Assembly: GCA_017301995.1 (NCBI GenBank)
Contig: JAFLEH010000008.1
Coordinates: forward strand, 186,001-250,000
DNA from: Verrucomicrobiota bacterium
GTDB taxonomy: Bacteria > Verrucomicrobiota > Verrucomicrobiia > Verrucomicrobiales > Akkermansiaceae
Length of the DNA: 64,000 bases
Reading direction: 5' to 3'
Below are positions 41,541 to 54,069 of this stretch, piece by piece. Position 1 is the first letter of the stretch. Each line of letters opens with the position of its first letter. A model generated the notes under the pieces. That model was given only the letters and a program-made list of their open reading frames with translations. It was not told the DNA's origin and did not search any database. The translations under genes and the position numbers were made by a program.

Positions 41541-42160
41541 CCTGGGAAGCGGAATTGGCGGTGTTCGCCGGTGTGATGGCGCTTGGGCAGTTCAGCCCCG
41601 GCCCGGATATGGTATTGCTCACCCGCACCTCGCTGGCCCATGGCGGGCGCGCGGGCGCGTGGACGGCCACCGGGATCGCTTGCGGGCTTTCGCTCCACGC
41701 GGTGGTGGCGATGGGGGGCGTTTCGCTGATTCTAACCGGATCATCGGCGTTGGCGCGGGGGCTCCGGTTTGCCTCGGCCCTCTATATGGGTTGGCTGGCG
41801 TTCCAGTTGCTGCGCGCCGCGTGGCGGGGAAATGCGGAGGCATCCGGCGGCCCGGCGGCGGGGGGAGGGGACGCCGTCTGCTGGCGGCGCGGGCTATGGT
41901 GCAACCTGCTCAACCCGAAGGCGGCCCTGTTCTTTGCCACCATCGCCACGCCGTTTCTAACCGCCAACCGCCAGCCGTGGTGGCCGTGGGCGCTCGGCGG
42001 GGTCATCGTGGTCCAGGGATTCGCGCTTTGGATCGCCTGGGCGTGGGCGCTCCAATGGCCGCCGCTGAGGGGTCTCTATCAACAATCCGCGCGCTGGCTC
42101 GACGGCGCGTTCGGCATCGCGTTGTTGGCCCTGGCGATCAAGGTTTTGAGCCAGCACTGA
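41537..42160 (+). CDS. LysE/RhtB family amino acid exporter
   Basis: 207 residues using a GTG start at 41537, which overlaps the upstream stop codon by 4 nt and gives the family's usual length (about 205). Signatures are [34 protein letters not shown] at the N terminus and the [14 protein letters not shown] motif in the middle; five to six membrane helices. It exports amino acids or homoserine-lactone-like compounds. The longer open frame to 40793 runs through the cytochrome gene in another frame. leuS begins 71 nt downstream. Confidence 0.88.
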   Translation: MTWEAELAVFAGVMALGQFSPGPDMVLLTRTSLAHGGRAGAWTATGIACGLSLHAVVAMGGVSLILTGSSALARGLRFASALYMGWLAFQLLRAAWRGNAEASGGPAAGGGDAVCWRRGLWCNLLNPKAALFFATIATPFLTANRQPWWPWALGGVIVVQGFALWIAWAWALQWPPLRGLYQQSARWLDGAFGIALLALAIKVLSQH

Positions 42161-42231
42161 GCCGCGGCAGGGTTTTGCTTCCCAAAACCCGCCGATTCCG
42201 GCACAGTCCGCCGCCTTCCGCACAACGCATC

Positions 42232-45492
<3,261 letters not shown>

Positions 45493-45505
45493 CGAGAATC
45501 CGGGT

Positions 45506-46951
45506 TTACTGCGCTCTTCCCGGCTGGCGGTTGGCCTTGCCCTTGATGCCGGTTAGAGCGTCGCCAAGTTCCTCGCGGGTTTTGGCCGCGGCGGCGGTGA
45601 GCTTGGCGGCGATCTCCGGATGCCCGGCGGTCACGTCGGTTTTCTCTCCGATGTCGGCGTCGAGCTGATAGAGTTCGGGTTTGGTGATCTTCGCCTGCTG
45701 ATAGTTGATCGGCAAACCGTCGTCCCTGCCTTTTCTGCCGTTGAGGGTCCGGTAGGCGTGGGGGAGGAGCAGCTTCCATTTGCCGTCGCCGCTGATCATC
45801 GCCTGGAGATCATTGGTGTTGTAGTAAATCGCATAGGCGTCGTGCGGATTGGTGGCGCCCGGCTTGCCGGAAATGAGCGGCCAAACGTCGAGGCCGTCGA
45901 TCGGCAGTTCCGGTTGTTTGGCACCGATCAGATTGGCCAGGGTGGGGAGCAGGTCGATGGTCATGAGCATCGCGTCGGAGGTGGCCGCGGCCGGGATCTT
46001 GCCGGGCCAGCGCATCAGGCAGGGGACGCGCGTGCCGCCTTCGAGAGAGGTTCCTTTTCCCTCCCTCAATGGACCCGCGGATCCGGCGTGGGCGCCGTAG
46101 CTGAGCCACGGTCCGTTGTCGGAGGTGAACACCACCAGCGTGCGGTCCTCGATGCCGTGTTTGCGCAAGGCTTCCATGACCTGGCCCACGCTCCAGTCGA
46201 TTTCCATCAGCACATCGCCGAAGATGCCGCGCTGGGACTTGCCCTTGAACTTGTCGCTCACAAACAGCGGCACGTGTGGCATCGAGTGCGCCAGATAGAA
46301 AAAGAACGGCTTGTCATGATGTCGGTCGATGAAATCGACGGCCCGCTCGGTGTATTTGGTGGTTAGCTGGGTCTGGTCTTCGGCGGTGACCTCGGGGTCG
46401 ATGATCTTGTCGCCTTCGAACATGAAAAGGTTCGGATAGCCTTGTTTCCGCTTGGCGGAATCGGGTGGCAGTTTTGCCAGATCCGGGTGTTGCGGCCACA
46501 TGTCGTTGGAGTAGGGCAAGCCCAGCGCTTCGTCGAATCCGTGGTGGACGGGAAGGCACTCCGGGGCGTCGCCCAAATGCCACTTGCCGGCCATGCCGGT
46601 GGCGTAGCCCTTGGATTTGAACACCTCCGCCAGCGTGGTTTCGTTGTGGGCGAGCCAGGTTTTCGATTTCGGGCCGAGCGCTCCGTGGATGCCGATCCGG
46701 TTGGGATAGCATCCGGTGAGCAACCCCGCCCGCGAGGCCGAGCACACCGCCTGCGCCACATGGAAATTGGTGAACCGGGTGCCTTCCTTGGCCAATTGGT
46801 CGAGGTGCGGCGTTTGATAGCCCTTGGCTCCGAAACTGCCGATGTCCCCGTAGCCGAGGTCGTCGGTGAAAATGACGATCACATTGGGCGGAGGTTCGGC
46901 GGCCGAGAGCGGTCCGGCTAACAAGAGTGACGCGGCGAGCGGGCGGATCAT
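45506..46951 (-). CDS. exported arylsulfatase (type I, formylglycine)
   Basis: 481 residues with a signal peptide (MIRPLAASLLLAGPLSAAE). Metal-site motif IFTDDLGYGDIG is near the N terminus. The modification motif is CSASR, Cys70 in AVCSASRAGLLTG, the CxA-xR form that is converted to formylglycine by anaerobic- or FGE-type maturation. GYATGMAGKWHLGD and HDKPFFFYLAHSMPHVPL follow, as in the family. It removes sulfate esters from polysaccharides or mucins. The 3' end is 13 nt from the convergent leuS stop. A DUF1080 gene precedes it on the same strand (55 nt away). Confidence 0.93.
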   Translation of the reverse strand: MIRPLAASLLLAGPLSAAEPPPNVIVIFTDDLGYGDIGSFGAKGYQTPHLDQLAKEGTRFTNFHVAQAVCSASRAGLLTGCYPNRIGIHGALGPKSKTWLAHNETTLAEVFKSKGYATGMAGKWHLGDAPECLPVHHGFDEALGLPYSNDMWPQHPDLAKLPPDSAKRKQGYPNLFMFEGDKIIDPEVTAEDQTQLTTKYTERAVDFIDRHHDKPFFFYLAHSMPHVPLFVSDKFKGKSQRGIFGDVLMEIDWSVGQVMEALRKHGIEDRTLVVFTSDNGPWLSYGAHAGSAGPLREGKGTSLEGGTRVPCLMRWPGKIPAAATSDAMLMTIDLLPTLANLIGAKQPELPIDGLDVWPLISGKPGATNPHDAYAIYYNTNDLQAMISGDGKWKLLLPHAYRTLNGRKGRDDGLPINYQQAKITKPELYQLDADIGEKTDVTAGHPEIAAKLTAAAAKTREELGDALTGIKGKANRQPGRAQ

Positions 46952-47006
46952 GGCGGTGGTTCGGTTTGCGCTGCGGTTAGGCAGGGCGCTTGGATTTCAC
47001 GGTGGC

Positions 47007-47669
47007 TCAGGGCAGCGCGCGGATCTGAATGTCCTTGTAGTGGATCTCACTGTTAGGATCATGGCCCTGGATGGCGATGGTGCCTTCTCCAAGCGCGCGG
47101 CCGGGCATGTTGTTGAGTTTTTTCGAGGGATCCCAATCATCCGGCTGGGTCCAATCGGTGGTAACCTTGCCATTGATTGTGATGACGATCCGCTTTCCTT
47201 CCACCTTGATTCCGTAGTCGAACCATTCGTTGTCCTTGTGAGGTGCGGTGTTCATCACATCGGCCACGGCGTAGAGTCCGCCGGACTTCTTGGCGTCGGA
47301 GTGGGTGGCGTTGACCTGGCACTCGTAGCCCTTGCTGGGCCAACCCTTGGGCTCAAAGACAGTGTGGAAATAGATCCCGCTGTTGGAGCCGGGAGTGGTT
47401 TTGACCTTCGCCTTGAACTCGAAATTCTTGAACGCCGCCTTGCCGTCGGCACCGACATAGAACAGGTGGGCGCGCCCGCCGTGGACCACCAACTCGCCGT
47501 CCTTCACGGTGAAAACGCCGGCTTTCTGATCGGGTTGGTCCTCGGAGGAGACGTTCGATTTCCAGCCGGTAAGGTCCTTGCCGTTGAACATCGGAACCCA
47601 CTTTTCAGCGGCCGTGGCGAGCGATCCCAGCGCGAGGCTGGCCAACAGGGTGCGGATCACGTTTTTCAT
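47007..47669 (-). CDS. DUF1080 (3-keto-disaccharide hydrolase-like) exported protein
   Basis: 220 residues from ATG 47669 (signal peptide MKNVIRTLLASLALGSLATA). DUF1080 features: KWVPMFNGKDLTGWKSN at the start, FTVKDGELVV, FKNFEFKAKVKTTPGSNSGIYFHT, GYECQVNATH, and GTIAIQGHDPNSEIHYKDIQIRAL at the end. The fold is a concanavalin-like beta-sandwich; some members hydrolyse 3-keto-glycosides. Same strand and 55 nt upstream of the sulfatase, as often seen in polysaccharide utilisation genes of this phylum. The catalytic assignment is by family only. Confidence 0.9.
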   Translation of the reverse strand: MKNVIRTLLASLALGSLATAAEKWVPMFNGKDLTGWKSNVSSEDQPDQKAGVFTVKDGELVVHGGRAHLFYVGADGKAAFKNFEFKAKVKTTPGSNSGIYFHTVFEPKGWPSKGYECQVNATHSDAKKSGGLYAVADVMNTAPHKDNEWFDYGIKVEGKRIVITINGKVTTDWTQPDDWDPSKKLNNMPGRALGEGTIAIQGHDPNSEIHYKDIQIRALP

Positions 47670-47741
47670 GATGGCGATGAGCCTCGCACCCGACCGCCGG
47701 GCTGTCAAGGGCTCCGAACGGGTGGAGGCGGCAATCCGCCA

Positions 47742-48893
47742 TCAGGCTCCCCCGTTGAAAACCTTCCGGACGAAAGCGTTCATCGCATCCTCCTGCTCCT
47801 CGATGCACCCGACCAACCGGAACTGCGTGCGGCAGCGGTCGAGGTTGTGCCCCGGACGGTGGGTTTTGAAATAGACATCCCCCTCGAGATAGTCGGTTAG
47901 AAAACGGATGCCGACCTCGAAGGTCATCAACTTTCCTCCCAACACCAGATGGCCTAGTTCTTCATTGGTTAGGAACGGGCGGGCGGAATCCAGATATCCC
48001 TCGACCAGCGCCTCGAAGATCGGCATGCGCATTTCGACTTTTGAAAGATCCTTCTCATCCTCGGCCGCCGGGCTGGTGGCGCTGCGGACGAGATCGCCGA
48101 AGTCATAGAGCGCGAGACCCGGCATCACCGTGTCCAAATCGATCACGCAAACGGCCTCGTCGGTCGCGGCGTCGATCATCACGTTGTTGATCTTGGTGTC
48201 GTTGTGGGTCACCCGGATCGGAACCGTACCAGCGGTGATCGAGTCGGTTAGAATCGTGGTGATTTTCTGGCGGGCCAGGGCGAATTCAAACTCGGCCCGC
48301 ACTGATTCGAGCCGGCCCATGGGATCGGCTGCGGCGACATCCAGGAGGCGCTGGAAGCGTTTCGGCGTGTGATGGAAATCCGGGATGGTCTCACGGATCA
48401 GCGAGGCATCGAGATCGGAAACGAGGTCCTGGAACGAGCCGAAGGCCCTGGCGGCCTGGAATGCCTGGCGCGGGGTTTCAACCACGTCATAGGTCACGCA
48501 GCCCTCAATGAAATTGTAGCAGCGCCAAACGCCGCCGCTGGCATCCTCGACCCACGATTCGCCGGTTCGGGCGGGGTAAAGGTTGAGCGTTTGGCCGCCC
48601 AGATCGCGCTTGGTGCGCAGCACCTTGTTGTTGATGTGGCGGGTGACCCGCTCCACGTTCCTCATCACCCCATAGGGATCCTTGAAAACATTGCGGTTGA
48701 TGGACTGGAAAACGTAGCGCTGAACGGTTCCGTCCTCTTGCAGGTAACTTCCGGAGAAGGTGGAATTGATGTGGCCGCTGTTGATTTCAGCGGCTTGAGC
48801 CAGTTGGCCCTGAACGGCAAACCTACCACCAATCTCTCCGACCAACTGGTGGACGGAGCTTGCAGCTTCGGAATTATCGGATGGGTCGGGCAT
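47742..48893 (-). CDS. aminoglycoside-phosphotransferase-like sugar kinase
   Basis: 383 residues from ATG 48893 (the frame is open to 48962). The protein-kinase-like phosphotransferase fold is shown by VTHNDTKINNVMID (Brenner-type catalytic loop), VCVIDLDTVMPGLALYDFGDLVR (metal-binding DxD region) and an N-terminal GHINSTFSG..YVFQSIN nucleotide-binding segment. The closest description is the N-acetylhexosamine 1-kinase-like (NahK) group. It likely phosphorylates a sugar released by the neighbouring hydrolases; substrate unknown. It is 72 nt upstream of the DUF1080 gene on the same strand. Confidence 0.8.
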   Translation of the reverse strand: MPDPSDNSEAASSVHQLVGEIGGRFAVQGQLAQAAEINSGHINSTFSGSYLQEDGTVQRYVFQSINRNVFKDPYGVMRNVERVTRHINNKVLRTKRDLGGQTLNLYPARTGESWVEDASGGVWRCYNFIEGCVTYDVVETPRQAFQAARAFGSFQDLVSDLDASLIRETIPDFHHTPKRFQRLLDVAAADPMGRLESVRAEFEFALARQKITTILTDSITAGTVPIRVTHNDTKINNVMIDAATDEAVCVIDLDTVMPGLALYDFGDLVRSATSPAAEDEKDLSKVEMRMPIFEALVEGYLDSARPFLTNEELGHLVLGGKLMTFEVGIRFLTDYLEGDVYFKTHRPGHNLDRCRTQFRLVGCIEEQEDAMNAFVRKVFNGGA

Positions 48894-49064
48894 GGGCAGT
48901 TGGCAGGTTGTGGGTGGAAGGCGAATCAATACCTTCCGGCCCAAACCCGCAACCCAAAACAACCTACCGGCCGCTAAGTGTCGGCATACGCGGGAAGCGG
49001 GCCAGGAGCCCCAAAGCGCACGGAATTTCCCCGGCTAGCAGGGAAAGCGGCTACGGCGCCGAGT

Positions 49065-50018
49065 TCAAGCCGTGCGAACGACGTTGGTCACTGGCGGCGG
49101 CGGCGGCGGGGGCGGCGGCGGGGGCGGATCATCCGGCGGCGGAAAATGCGGCGGAATGATTGGGGGACCTACCGGAGGCAAATCCAGCGGATCCGCGGCA
49201 ACCGGCGGTTTCGGGGGAGGTATCACGACCTTGGCCTTCGAGTCCTTGGCGCTCTTCGAGCTGTAACCCGTGCGACCGGCATTGGGGTCGAGTTTTGCAA
49301 GAACTTCCTGAACTTGTGGAAGCGATTCCGGAGCGGAAGCGATGGCACATTGGGAAATGATGCGCATCATGTCAGGAGCCGCCACGCAAGCGGTTTCGAC
49401 GATCGACGAGACGGTTTCCACATCCGCCTCACAACCCTTGATGGCGGCTTTGACGATTTCGCACGCGCAATTCGGATTCAGGGCGATTTCGGACTCGACG
49501 ATCTCAAGCACTTTCGACGGATCGGCCGCCACCCGGCGCTCGATCACCATCGCCAGCATCGGACAATCGGCGGTAGTCACTTTGTCTCCTTCGGGACGAT
49601 AGACGGATGTGAGAAGGGCCAATCCGAGCTGGAGTTCCTCCACGGAGGCGTTCATGGCCGACGCGCCGGCCGGATTCTGCGCCATTTCGTCGAGGGGAGC
49701 CTGAGTTCCGAGTGCGTTTGCCGCCACCTGTCCGGCGGCGCTATGAGACGAATGGCCGCGTTCGTCAACGGGCTTGGCGGCGTTTCCGTGAATCAACAGA
49801 CCGGGCGTATGAATTGAGGGTTCGGCGTGTTTTACCGCGGGAACCCGCTCGGCAGTCAGCGGTAGTTCGGAAGCGTCAAATCCCGACGCGGCGGCCCATG
49901 GAGCGCGCGGCATGCCGCTCGCGGAAGGATCCGAGTAGCCAAGATTTTGGGCACCGGCGGGCAGCACAAGGCCGCAAAACGCCAATGCAAGTACGCGGGG
50001 GGGCGCGATGGTTTTCAT
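49065..50018 (-). CDS. exported hypothetical protein with polyproline tail
   Basis: 317 residues from ATG 50018 (signal peptide MKTIAPPRVLALAFCGLVLPAGA). A central helical segment (about 115-250) contains regularly spaced cysteines (DCPML, NCACEIV, GCEADVE, TACVAAP, SQCAIA) and alternating alpha-helical phrases such as MAMVIERRVAADPSKVLEIVESEI. The C terminus is strongly proline-rich, with a run of 12 prolines near the end followed by VTNVVRTA. Such stretches depend on EF-P for translation and often span or attach to the wall. No family recognised. Confidence 0.6.
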   Translation of the reverse strand: MKTIAPPRVLALAFCGLVLPAGAQNLGYSDPSASGMPRAPWAAASGFDASELPLTAERVPAVKHAEPSIHTPGLLIHGNAAKPVDERGHSSHSAAGQVAANALGTQAPLDEMAQNPAGASAMNASVEELQLGLALLTSVYRPEGDKVTTADCPMLAMVIERRVAADPSKVLEIVESEIALNPNCACEIVKAAIKGCEADVETVSSIVETACVAAPDMMRIISQCAIASAPESLPQVQEVLAKLDPNAGRTGYSSKSAKDSKAKVVIPPPKPPVAADPLDLPPVGPPIIPPHFPPPDDPPPPPPPPPPPPVTNVVRTA

Positions 50019-50047
50019 GTTGGGGGGTGGGGGTGAACGGGGAAAAA

Positions 50048-50118
50048 TTACCAAATTGTGGGGGGTTGGCAACAAAAAAGTCAAAAAAATCTAAAATCTT
50101 TGATATTTTCCGGATTTC
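50048..50118. promoter_or_regulatory. AT-rich divergent promoter region (candidate)
   Basis: A conspicuous AT-rich block (TTACCAAATTGTG, AAAAAAGTCAAAAAAATC, AAATCTTTGATATTTTCC) between the divergent starts of the polyproline protein (50018, minus) and the UPF0126 gene (50173, plus). Likely to contain both promoters; no exact -10/-35 pair is assigned. Confidence 0.35.
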
Positions 50119-50172
50119 TGCGCCCGGATTTGGCGGAACTCCGTCCGAATCCCGCTTGCCGGGCGGGCCGGG

Positions 50173-50784
50173 ATGTGGCACGGGGGCCGGGTGCATCTGA
50201 CTCTCAACTTGCTGGCCGTGTTCATTGGCGGGGTTTCCGGGGCCTTGGCCGGACGCCAGAAGAACATGGATTTGTTCGGCATGTTCGTGCTTTCCGTGCT
50301 GACGGGCATGGGCGGCGGGACCTTGCGCAGCATGCTGATCGGGGATCTGCCGCCGGCGGTGTTCGTGGACCCGATCTATCTGATCATCGCCGCCGTGGCG
50401 ACGGCTTTCGCGTGGTTCGGCGAACCGCTCTGGAAGAAAGTGCGGCGGGTGGTCTCGGTGGTGGACGCGATGTCGCTCGGGGTTTTCGTTTCGCTGGGGA
50501 TCCGGGTGGGGCAGGCGCACGATCTCGCCTGGTGGGCGTGCATTTGCCTCGGGGTGATCACCGCCACCTTCGGCGGGGTGCTGCGCGACATCGCCCGCGC
50601 CGAAGTGCCATTGATCTTCCGACGGGAAATCTACGCCACCGCGTGCATCATCGGCGGCCTGGCGCTCTATGGGCTGGACGCGCTGAAAGTGCCGCCCAAT
50701 CTGGGAGTGATCGTCATCACCGTGCTGATCACCGCGATCCGCCTGATGGCCATCCGCTACGCGCTCAACCAGTCGTCGGCGTGA
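50173..50784 (+). CDS. UPF0126/TRIC-type cation channel family protein
   Basis: 203 residues, six to seven hydrophobic helices in two three-helix repeats typical of UPF0126 (YadS/YicG; trimeric intracellular cation channel family). Signatures: ALAGRQKNMDLFGMFVLSVLTGMGGGTLRSMLIGD and a second copy, GVITATFGGVLRDIARAEVPLIFRREIYATACI. The GGG.LR repeats form the channel pore in characterised homologues. Predicted inner-membrane cation channel. Alternative ATGs are downstream. It ends 10 nt from the convergent FeoB gene. Confidence 0.88.
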   Translation: MWHGGRVHLTLNLLAVFIGGVSGALAGRQKNMDLFGMFVLSVLTGMGGGTLRSMLIGDLPPAVFVDPIYLIIAAVATAFAWFGEPLWKKVRRVVSVVDAMSLGVFVSLGIRVGQAHDLAWWACICLGVITATFGGVLRDIARAEVPLIFRREIYATACIIGGLALYGLDALKVPPNLGVIVITVLITAIRLMAIRYALNQSSA

Positions 50785-50794
50785 CGGATGCCGG

Positions 50795-53050
50795 TCAGAA
50801 CCCCATCCACGCCGCGGTTCTGGCAGTCAGAAAGGTGGCGATTACCCCGAGCGCGAGCGGCAGCAGCGTGGCGACTACGGTCCAGCGGGCGCTGCCGGTT
50901 TCCTTGTAGATGGTGTAAATGGTGGTGCTGCACGGGTTGTGCAAGAGGCTGAAGAGCATCAGGTTCACCCCGGTCAGGAGCGTCCATCCGCTGGCGTGGA
51001 GCAGGCCTAGCAGTTCGGTTTCCGAATCGATCTCAAACATCACCCCCGCGCCCGGTCCCACGCCCGCCGCGCCGGCCACCAGCACGGTGAGCATCAGCAC
51101 CGTGGGGATGACGATTTCGTTGGCGGGGATGGCAAGGACGTAGGCCAGCAGGATCACGCCATTCAATCCTAGCAACAATCCGAACGGATTGAGAAAATCC
51201 ACCGCGTGGGCGGCCAGGCTGCGGTCTCCGGCGGTTAGGTTGGCGGTCAGCCAGATAAGCGCCCCGGCCGGGGCGGCGAACACCACCGCGCGCCACAGCA
51301 CGATCAGCGTGCGCTCGATGAGCGAGGTGTAGATGGTGCGCAGCAGGCGCGGCGGGCGGTAGGGCGGCAGCTCCAGGCTGAACACCGAGGGCACGCCCTT
51401 GAGCACCGTGCGCGACAGACCCCAAGTGGCGAAAAACGTCACCGCCATGCCCAACCCTGCCACCGCCACCACCGCCAGTGCGGCGATCACGCCCGCCCAC
51501 GGGCTGTCGCGGCCGCCGGGTGCCAACGCGCCCACGAACAGTCCGGCGATCAGGATCTGGGTCGGCCATCGGCCGTTGCACAGCGCGAAGTTGTTGGTTA
51601 GAATGGCGAGCAGCCGTTCGCGCGGACTGTCGATGATCCGGGTTGCCACCACCCCTGCCGCATTGCAGCCGAACCCCATCATCATGGTCATCGACTGTTT
51701 GCCGTGTGCGTTCGCCTTTTTGAACCATCCGTCCAGATTGAACGCCACCCGCGGCAGGTAGCCGAAGTCCTCCAACAAAGTGAACAGCGGGAAAAAGATC
51801 GCCATCGGCGGCAACATCACGCTGATCACCCAAGCGGTGGATAGATAGACACCATCTATCAGAAATCCACGCAGCCACCACGGCCAGCCCCAGCCGGTTG
51901 TCCAGCCGCGGAGCGCCGGATAGATCGTGTCCAGCAGCAGGTCCGCGAGCATCCGCGAGGGCACGTTGGCGCCGGCGATGGTCAGCCAGAACACCCCGGC
52001 GAACATCAGCGCCATCAGAGGGAATCCCCAGCGGCGGCTGGTGACCACCCGGTCGATCATGCGGTCCAGATCGAAACGGCGCGGACCTCCCGGGCGGGTT
52101 ACGGCACGGTCCGCCAACCGCGCGGCTTCGGCGTAGATCGCCTCCACGATGCGCTCGTGGAAGTCGCGGCCCACTTTGTGCCGCCAATCGGCTGCGGCGG
52201 CCAGCACCGCGGAAACGGCAGCGGGCGGCGCTTTTCCCGGAGCGCCGCGTTCGGAGTCGATCCGGCCGAGTTCGCCCTCGCGCAGGGCGGTGGCGATGGT
52301 TTCGTCGCCGTCCAACAACCGCATCGCGACCCAGTGGGCGTTAGGCAGATCCGGATGGGCGGCGGAAAGTTTGATGGTCAGATCGCCCAGCGCGCCGGAT
52401 AGATCGCGAGGCACCGCTCGTACCCGGTGGGGTTGGCAGACGGTTTTGCCGGTGGCCACATCCGCGATCGCCTGGAGCAGTTCGGGCAGACCGTGGCCGA
52501 ACCGCGCGGAAGTGGCCACCACGGGCACTCCCAGATCGCGGGCGAGCCTGCGGGCATCCACTTCCAGGCCGTGGCGTTTGGCCTCGTCCATCAGATTGAG
52601 GCAAACCACCACGCGGTCGGTGATTTCCAACACCTGGAGCGCCAGATTGAGGTTGCGCTCGAGCCGGCTGGCGTCCACCACCACCACGGTGACGTTGGGT
52701 TCGCCGAACAGGATGAAATCGCGGGCCACCACTTCGTCCGGGCTACCGGCCATCAGCGAATAGGTGCCGGGGAGATCGACGAGTTTGTATTTCCGGTCGG
52801 CATATCCGAAGCCGCCCTCGGCGCGGACCACGGTCTTGCCCGGCCAGTTTCCGGTGTGCTGGCGCAGGCCGGTCAGAGCGTTGAAAACGGTGCTTTTCCC
52901 GGTGTTGGGATTGCCCGCCAGCGCGACCACGAAGTCCCATTCCCGCATGTCCACGCCCAGTTTTTTGAGCCGCGCGGCGTGGTAGGCCGGACAACTGGCG
53001 CACGCCGCGCCAGCCTGTGGAGTCTCCGGGTTGTTGGATTCCGCTGTCAT
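50795..53050 (-). CDS. feoB: ferrous iron transporter FeoB
   Basis: 751 residues. The N-terminal GTPase domain has G1 GNPNTGKST, G3 DLPGTYSL and G4 NLMDE; then gate-like membrane helices with MMMGFGCNAAGVVATRII (GFGCN, the conserved FeoB Cys motif) and ATRIIDSPRERLLAIL, and a C-terminal region ending TIYKETGSARWTVVATLLPLALGV. It moves Fe2+ across the inner membrane. The ATG at 53050 overlaps the stop of the upstream DtxR/FeoA-type gene by 4 nt. An N-terminal Cys-rich stretch (CASCPAYHAARLKKLG) precedes the GTPase and could bind metal. Confidence 0.95.
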   Translation of the reverse strand: MTAESNNPETPQAGAACASCPAYHAARLKKLGVDMREWDFVVALAGNPNTGKSTVFNALTGLRQHTGNWPGKTVVRAEGGFGYADRKYKLVDLPGTYSLMAGSPDEVVARDFILFGEPNVTVVVVDASRLERNLNLALQVLEITDRVVVCLNLMDEAKRHGLEVDARRLARDLGVPVVATSARFGHGLPELLQAIADVATGKTVCQPHRVRAVPRDLSGALGDLTIKLSAAHPDLPNAHWVAMRLLDGDETIATALREGELGRIDSERGAPGKAPPAAVSAVLAAAADWRHKVGRDFHERIVEAIYAEAARLADRAVTRPGGPRRFDLDRMIDRVVTSRRWGFPLMALMFAGVFWLTIAGANVPSRMLADLLLDTIYPALRGWTTGWGWPWWLRGFLIDGVYLSTAWVISVMLPPMAIFFPLFTLLEDFGYLPRVAFNLDGWFKKANAHGKQSMTMMMGFGCNAAGVVATRIIDSPRERLLAILTNNFALCNGRWPTQILIAGLFVGALAPGGRDSPWAGVIAALAVVAVAGLGMAVTFFATWGLSRTVLKGVPSVFSLELPPYRPPRLLRTIYTSLIERTLIVLWRAVVFAAPAGALIWLTANLTAGDRSLAAHAVDFLNPFGLLLGLNGVILLAYVLAIPANEIVIPTVLMLTVLVAGAAGVGPGAGVMFEIDSETELLGLLHASGWTLLTGVNLMLFSLLHNPCSTTIYTIYKETGSARWTVVATLLPLALGVIATFLTARTAAWMGF

Positions 53051-54069
53051 GTTAGAGAGGGCAGCGGATTGACCATCACCTGGCTGGCCTGTTCGCGGTG
53101 CAGGGCGATGAGCGTGCCGCGCACCCGGTAGGCGGTGGGCTCGCCGCTGGGGCTGGTCATCGCCACTTCCACTTCCGATCCGGCGACAAATCCCAGATCC
53201 AACAAGCGCCGCCGCTCCTGCCCGCGGCAGCTCCGCGCCAGTCCCAGCACCACCGCCCGCGCGCCCGTCGGACACGCGGCCAAATGCCCCGCCGCTTCCG
53301 CGGATTCCGGCAGCGCCACGATCTCCAACTGGTTCGCCAGAATCGCTTCCAGCGCAAACTCATCGCCGTTGGCGGTGAAACGGACCATGCCGTCGGCCTG
53401 GCCGAGCATCCGCACGATCATTCCGACCCGGAGTTTCAGCGCCGCGAGCCGCGCGTAGAGGGTTTCCGGCTCGTCTTCGATGTGGGAGAGCATCGCCAGT
53501 TCGCCCGGCGCCAAGGCAGCCAGCGGACGTGCTTCGTCGGGTTCCAGCCGACCGTCCGCGGAAGGAATGCGGTCGCCGTGGGGATCGTGGGTGGGATTTC
53601 CCAACAAAGCCGAAAGTTCGTCCGCCTCGGTGGGGGTCATCCGGTGTTCGCGGCGTTCGGCGCGGGCGTGCCACTCGCCCTCGCGCAGGCCGGTTTGGTC
53701 GGCCAGATAGCATTCCCACAACCGGTGGGCGCGGATCACGTGCATCCCCGCCTTGCGGCCCGCGGCGGTTAGTTTCAACTCCCCGGCGGAAAACTCGATC
53801 AGCCCATCGCCGGCCATGGTTTCCAGCAGTCCGGCGGTTTCCGCGGGGCCGGCGTGCAGCACACCGCCCACGCTCTGGAGCGTCGGCCTGCGCCCGCCCG
53901 CTTCGGTCTTGCAAAGATGCTTCAGCACATCCTGCACCCGCGCTTGCCGCCCCGCGGCCTTGTGCCGCCGCCGCCACGCCAGAAACCCGCAACCCGGCCA
54001 GCAAACCACCGCCACCAGCACGGCGACGGCTGCGATCAGCATCACGATTCGGAAAATCTCGGGACTCAT
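53047..54069 (-). CDS. membrane-anchored DtxR-like regulator fused to FeoA domains
   Basis: 340 residues from ATG 54069. An N-terminal membrane helix (about 8-30, IVMLIAAVAVLVAVVCWPGCGFLAW) is followed by a winged-helix segment (LQSVGGVLHAGPAETAGLLETMAGDGLIEF) and a DtxR-like dimerisation and metal-binding segment (VIRAHRLWECYLADQTG, HPTHD-like NPTHDPHGDRIP). Two FeoA/SH3-like domains end the protein (LAPGELAMLSHIEDE.., and LLDLGFVAGSEVEVAMTSP). Cotranscribed with feoB (4-nt overlap). It could sense iron and control or assist FeoB; whether a membrane-tethered protein binds DNA is unproven. Named by domain only. Confidence 0.75.
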   Translation of the reverse strand: MSPEIFRIVMLIAAVAVLVAVVCWPGCGFLAWRRRHKAAGRQARVQDVLKHLCKTEAGGRRPTLQSVGGVLHAGPAETAGLLETMAGDGLIEFSAGELKLTAAGRKAGMHVIRAHRLWECYLADQTGLREGEWHARAERREHRMTPTEADELSALLGNPTHDPHGDRIPSADGRLEPDEARPLAALAPGELAMLSHIEDEPETLYARLAALKLRVGMIVRMLGQADGMVRFTANGDEFALEAILANQLEIVALPESAEAAGHLAACPTGARAVVLGLARSCRGQERRRLLDLGFVAGSEVEVAMTSPSGEPTAYRVRGTLIALHREQASQVMVNPLPSLT

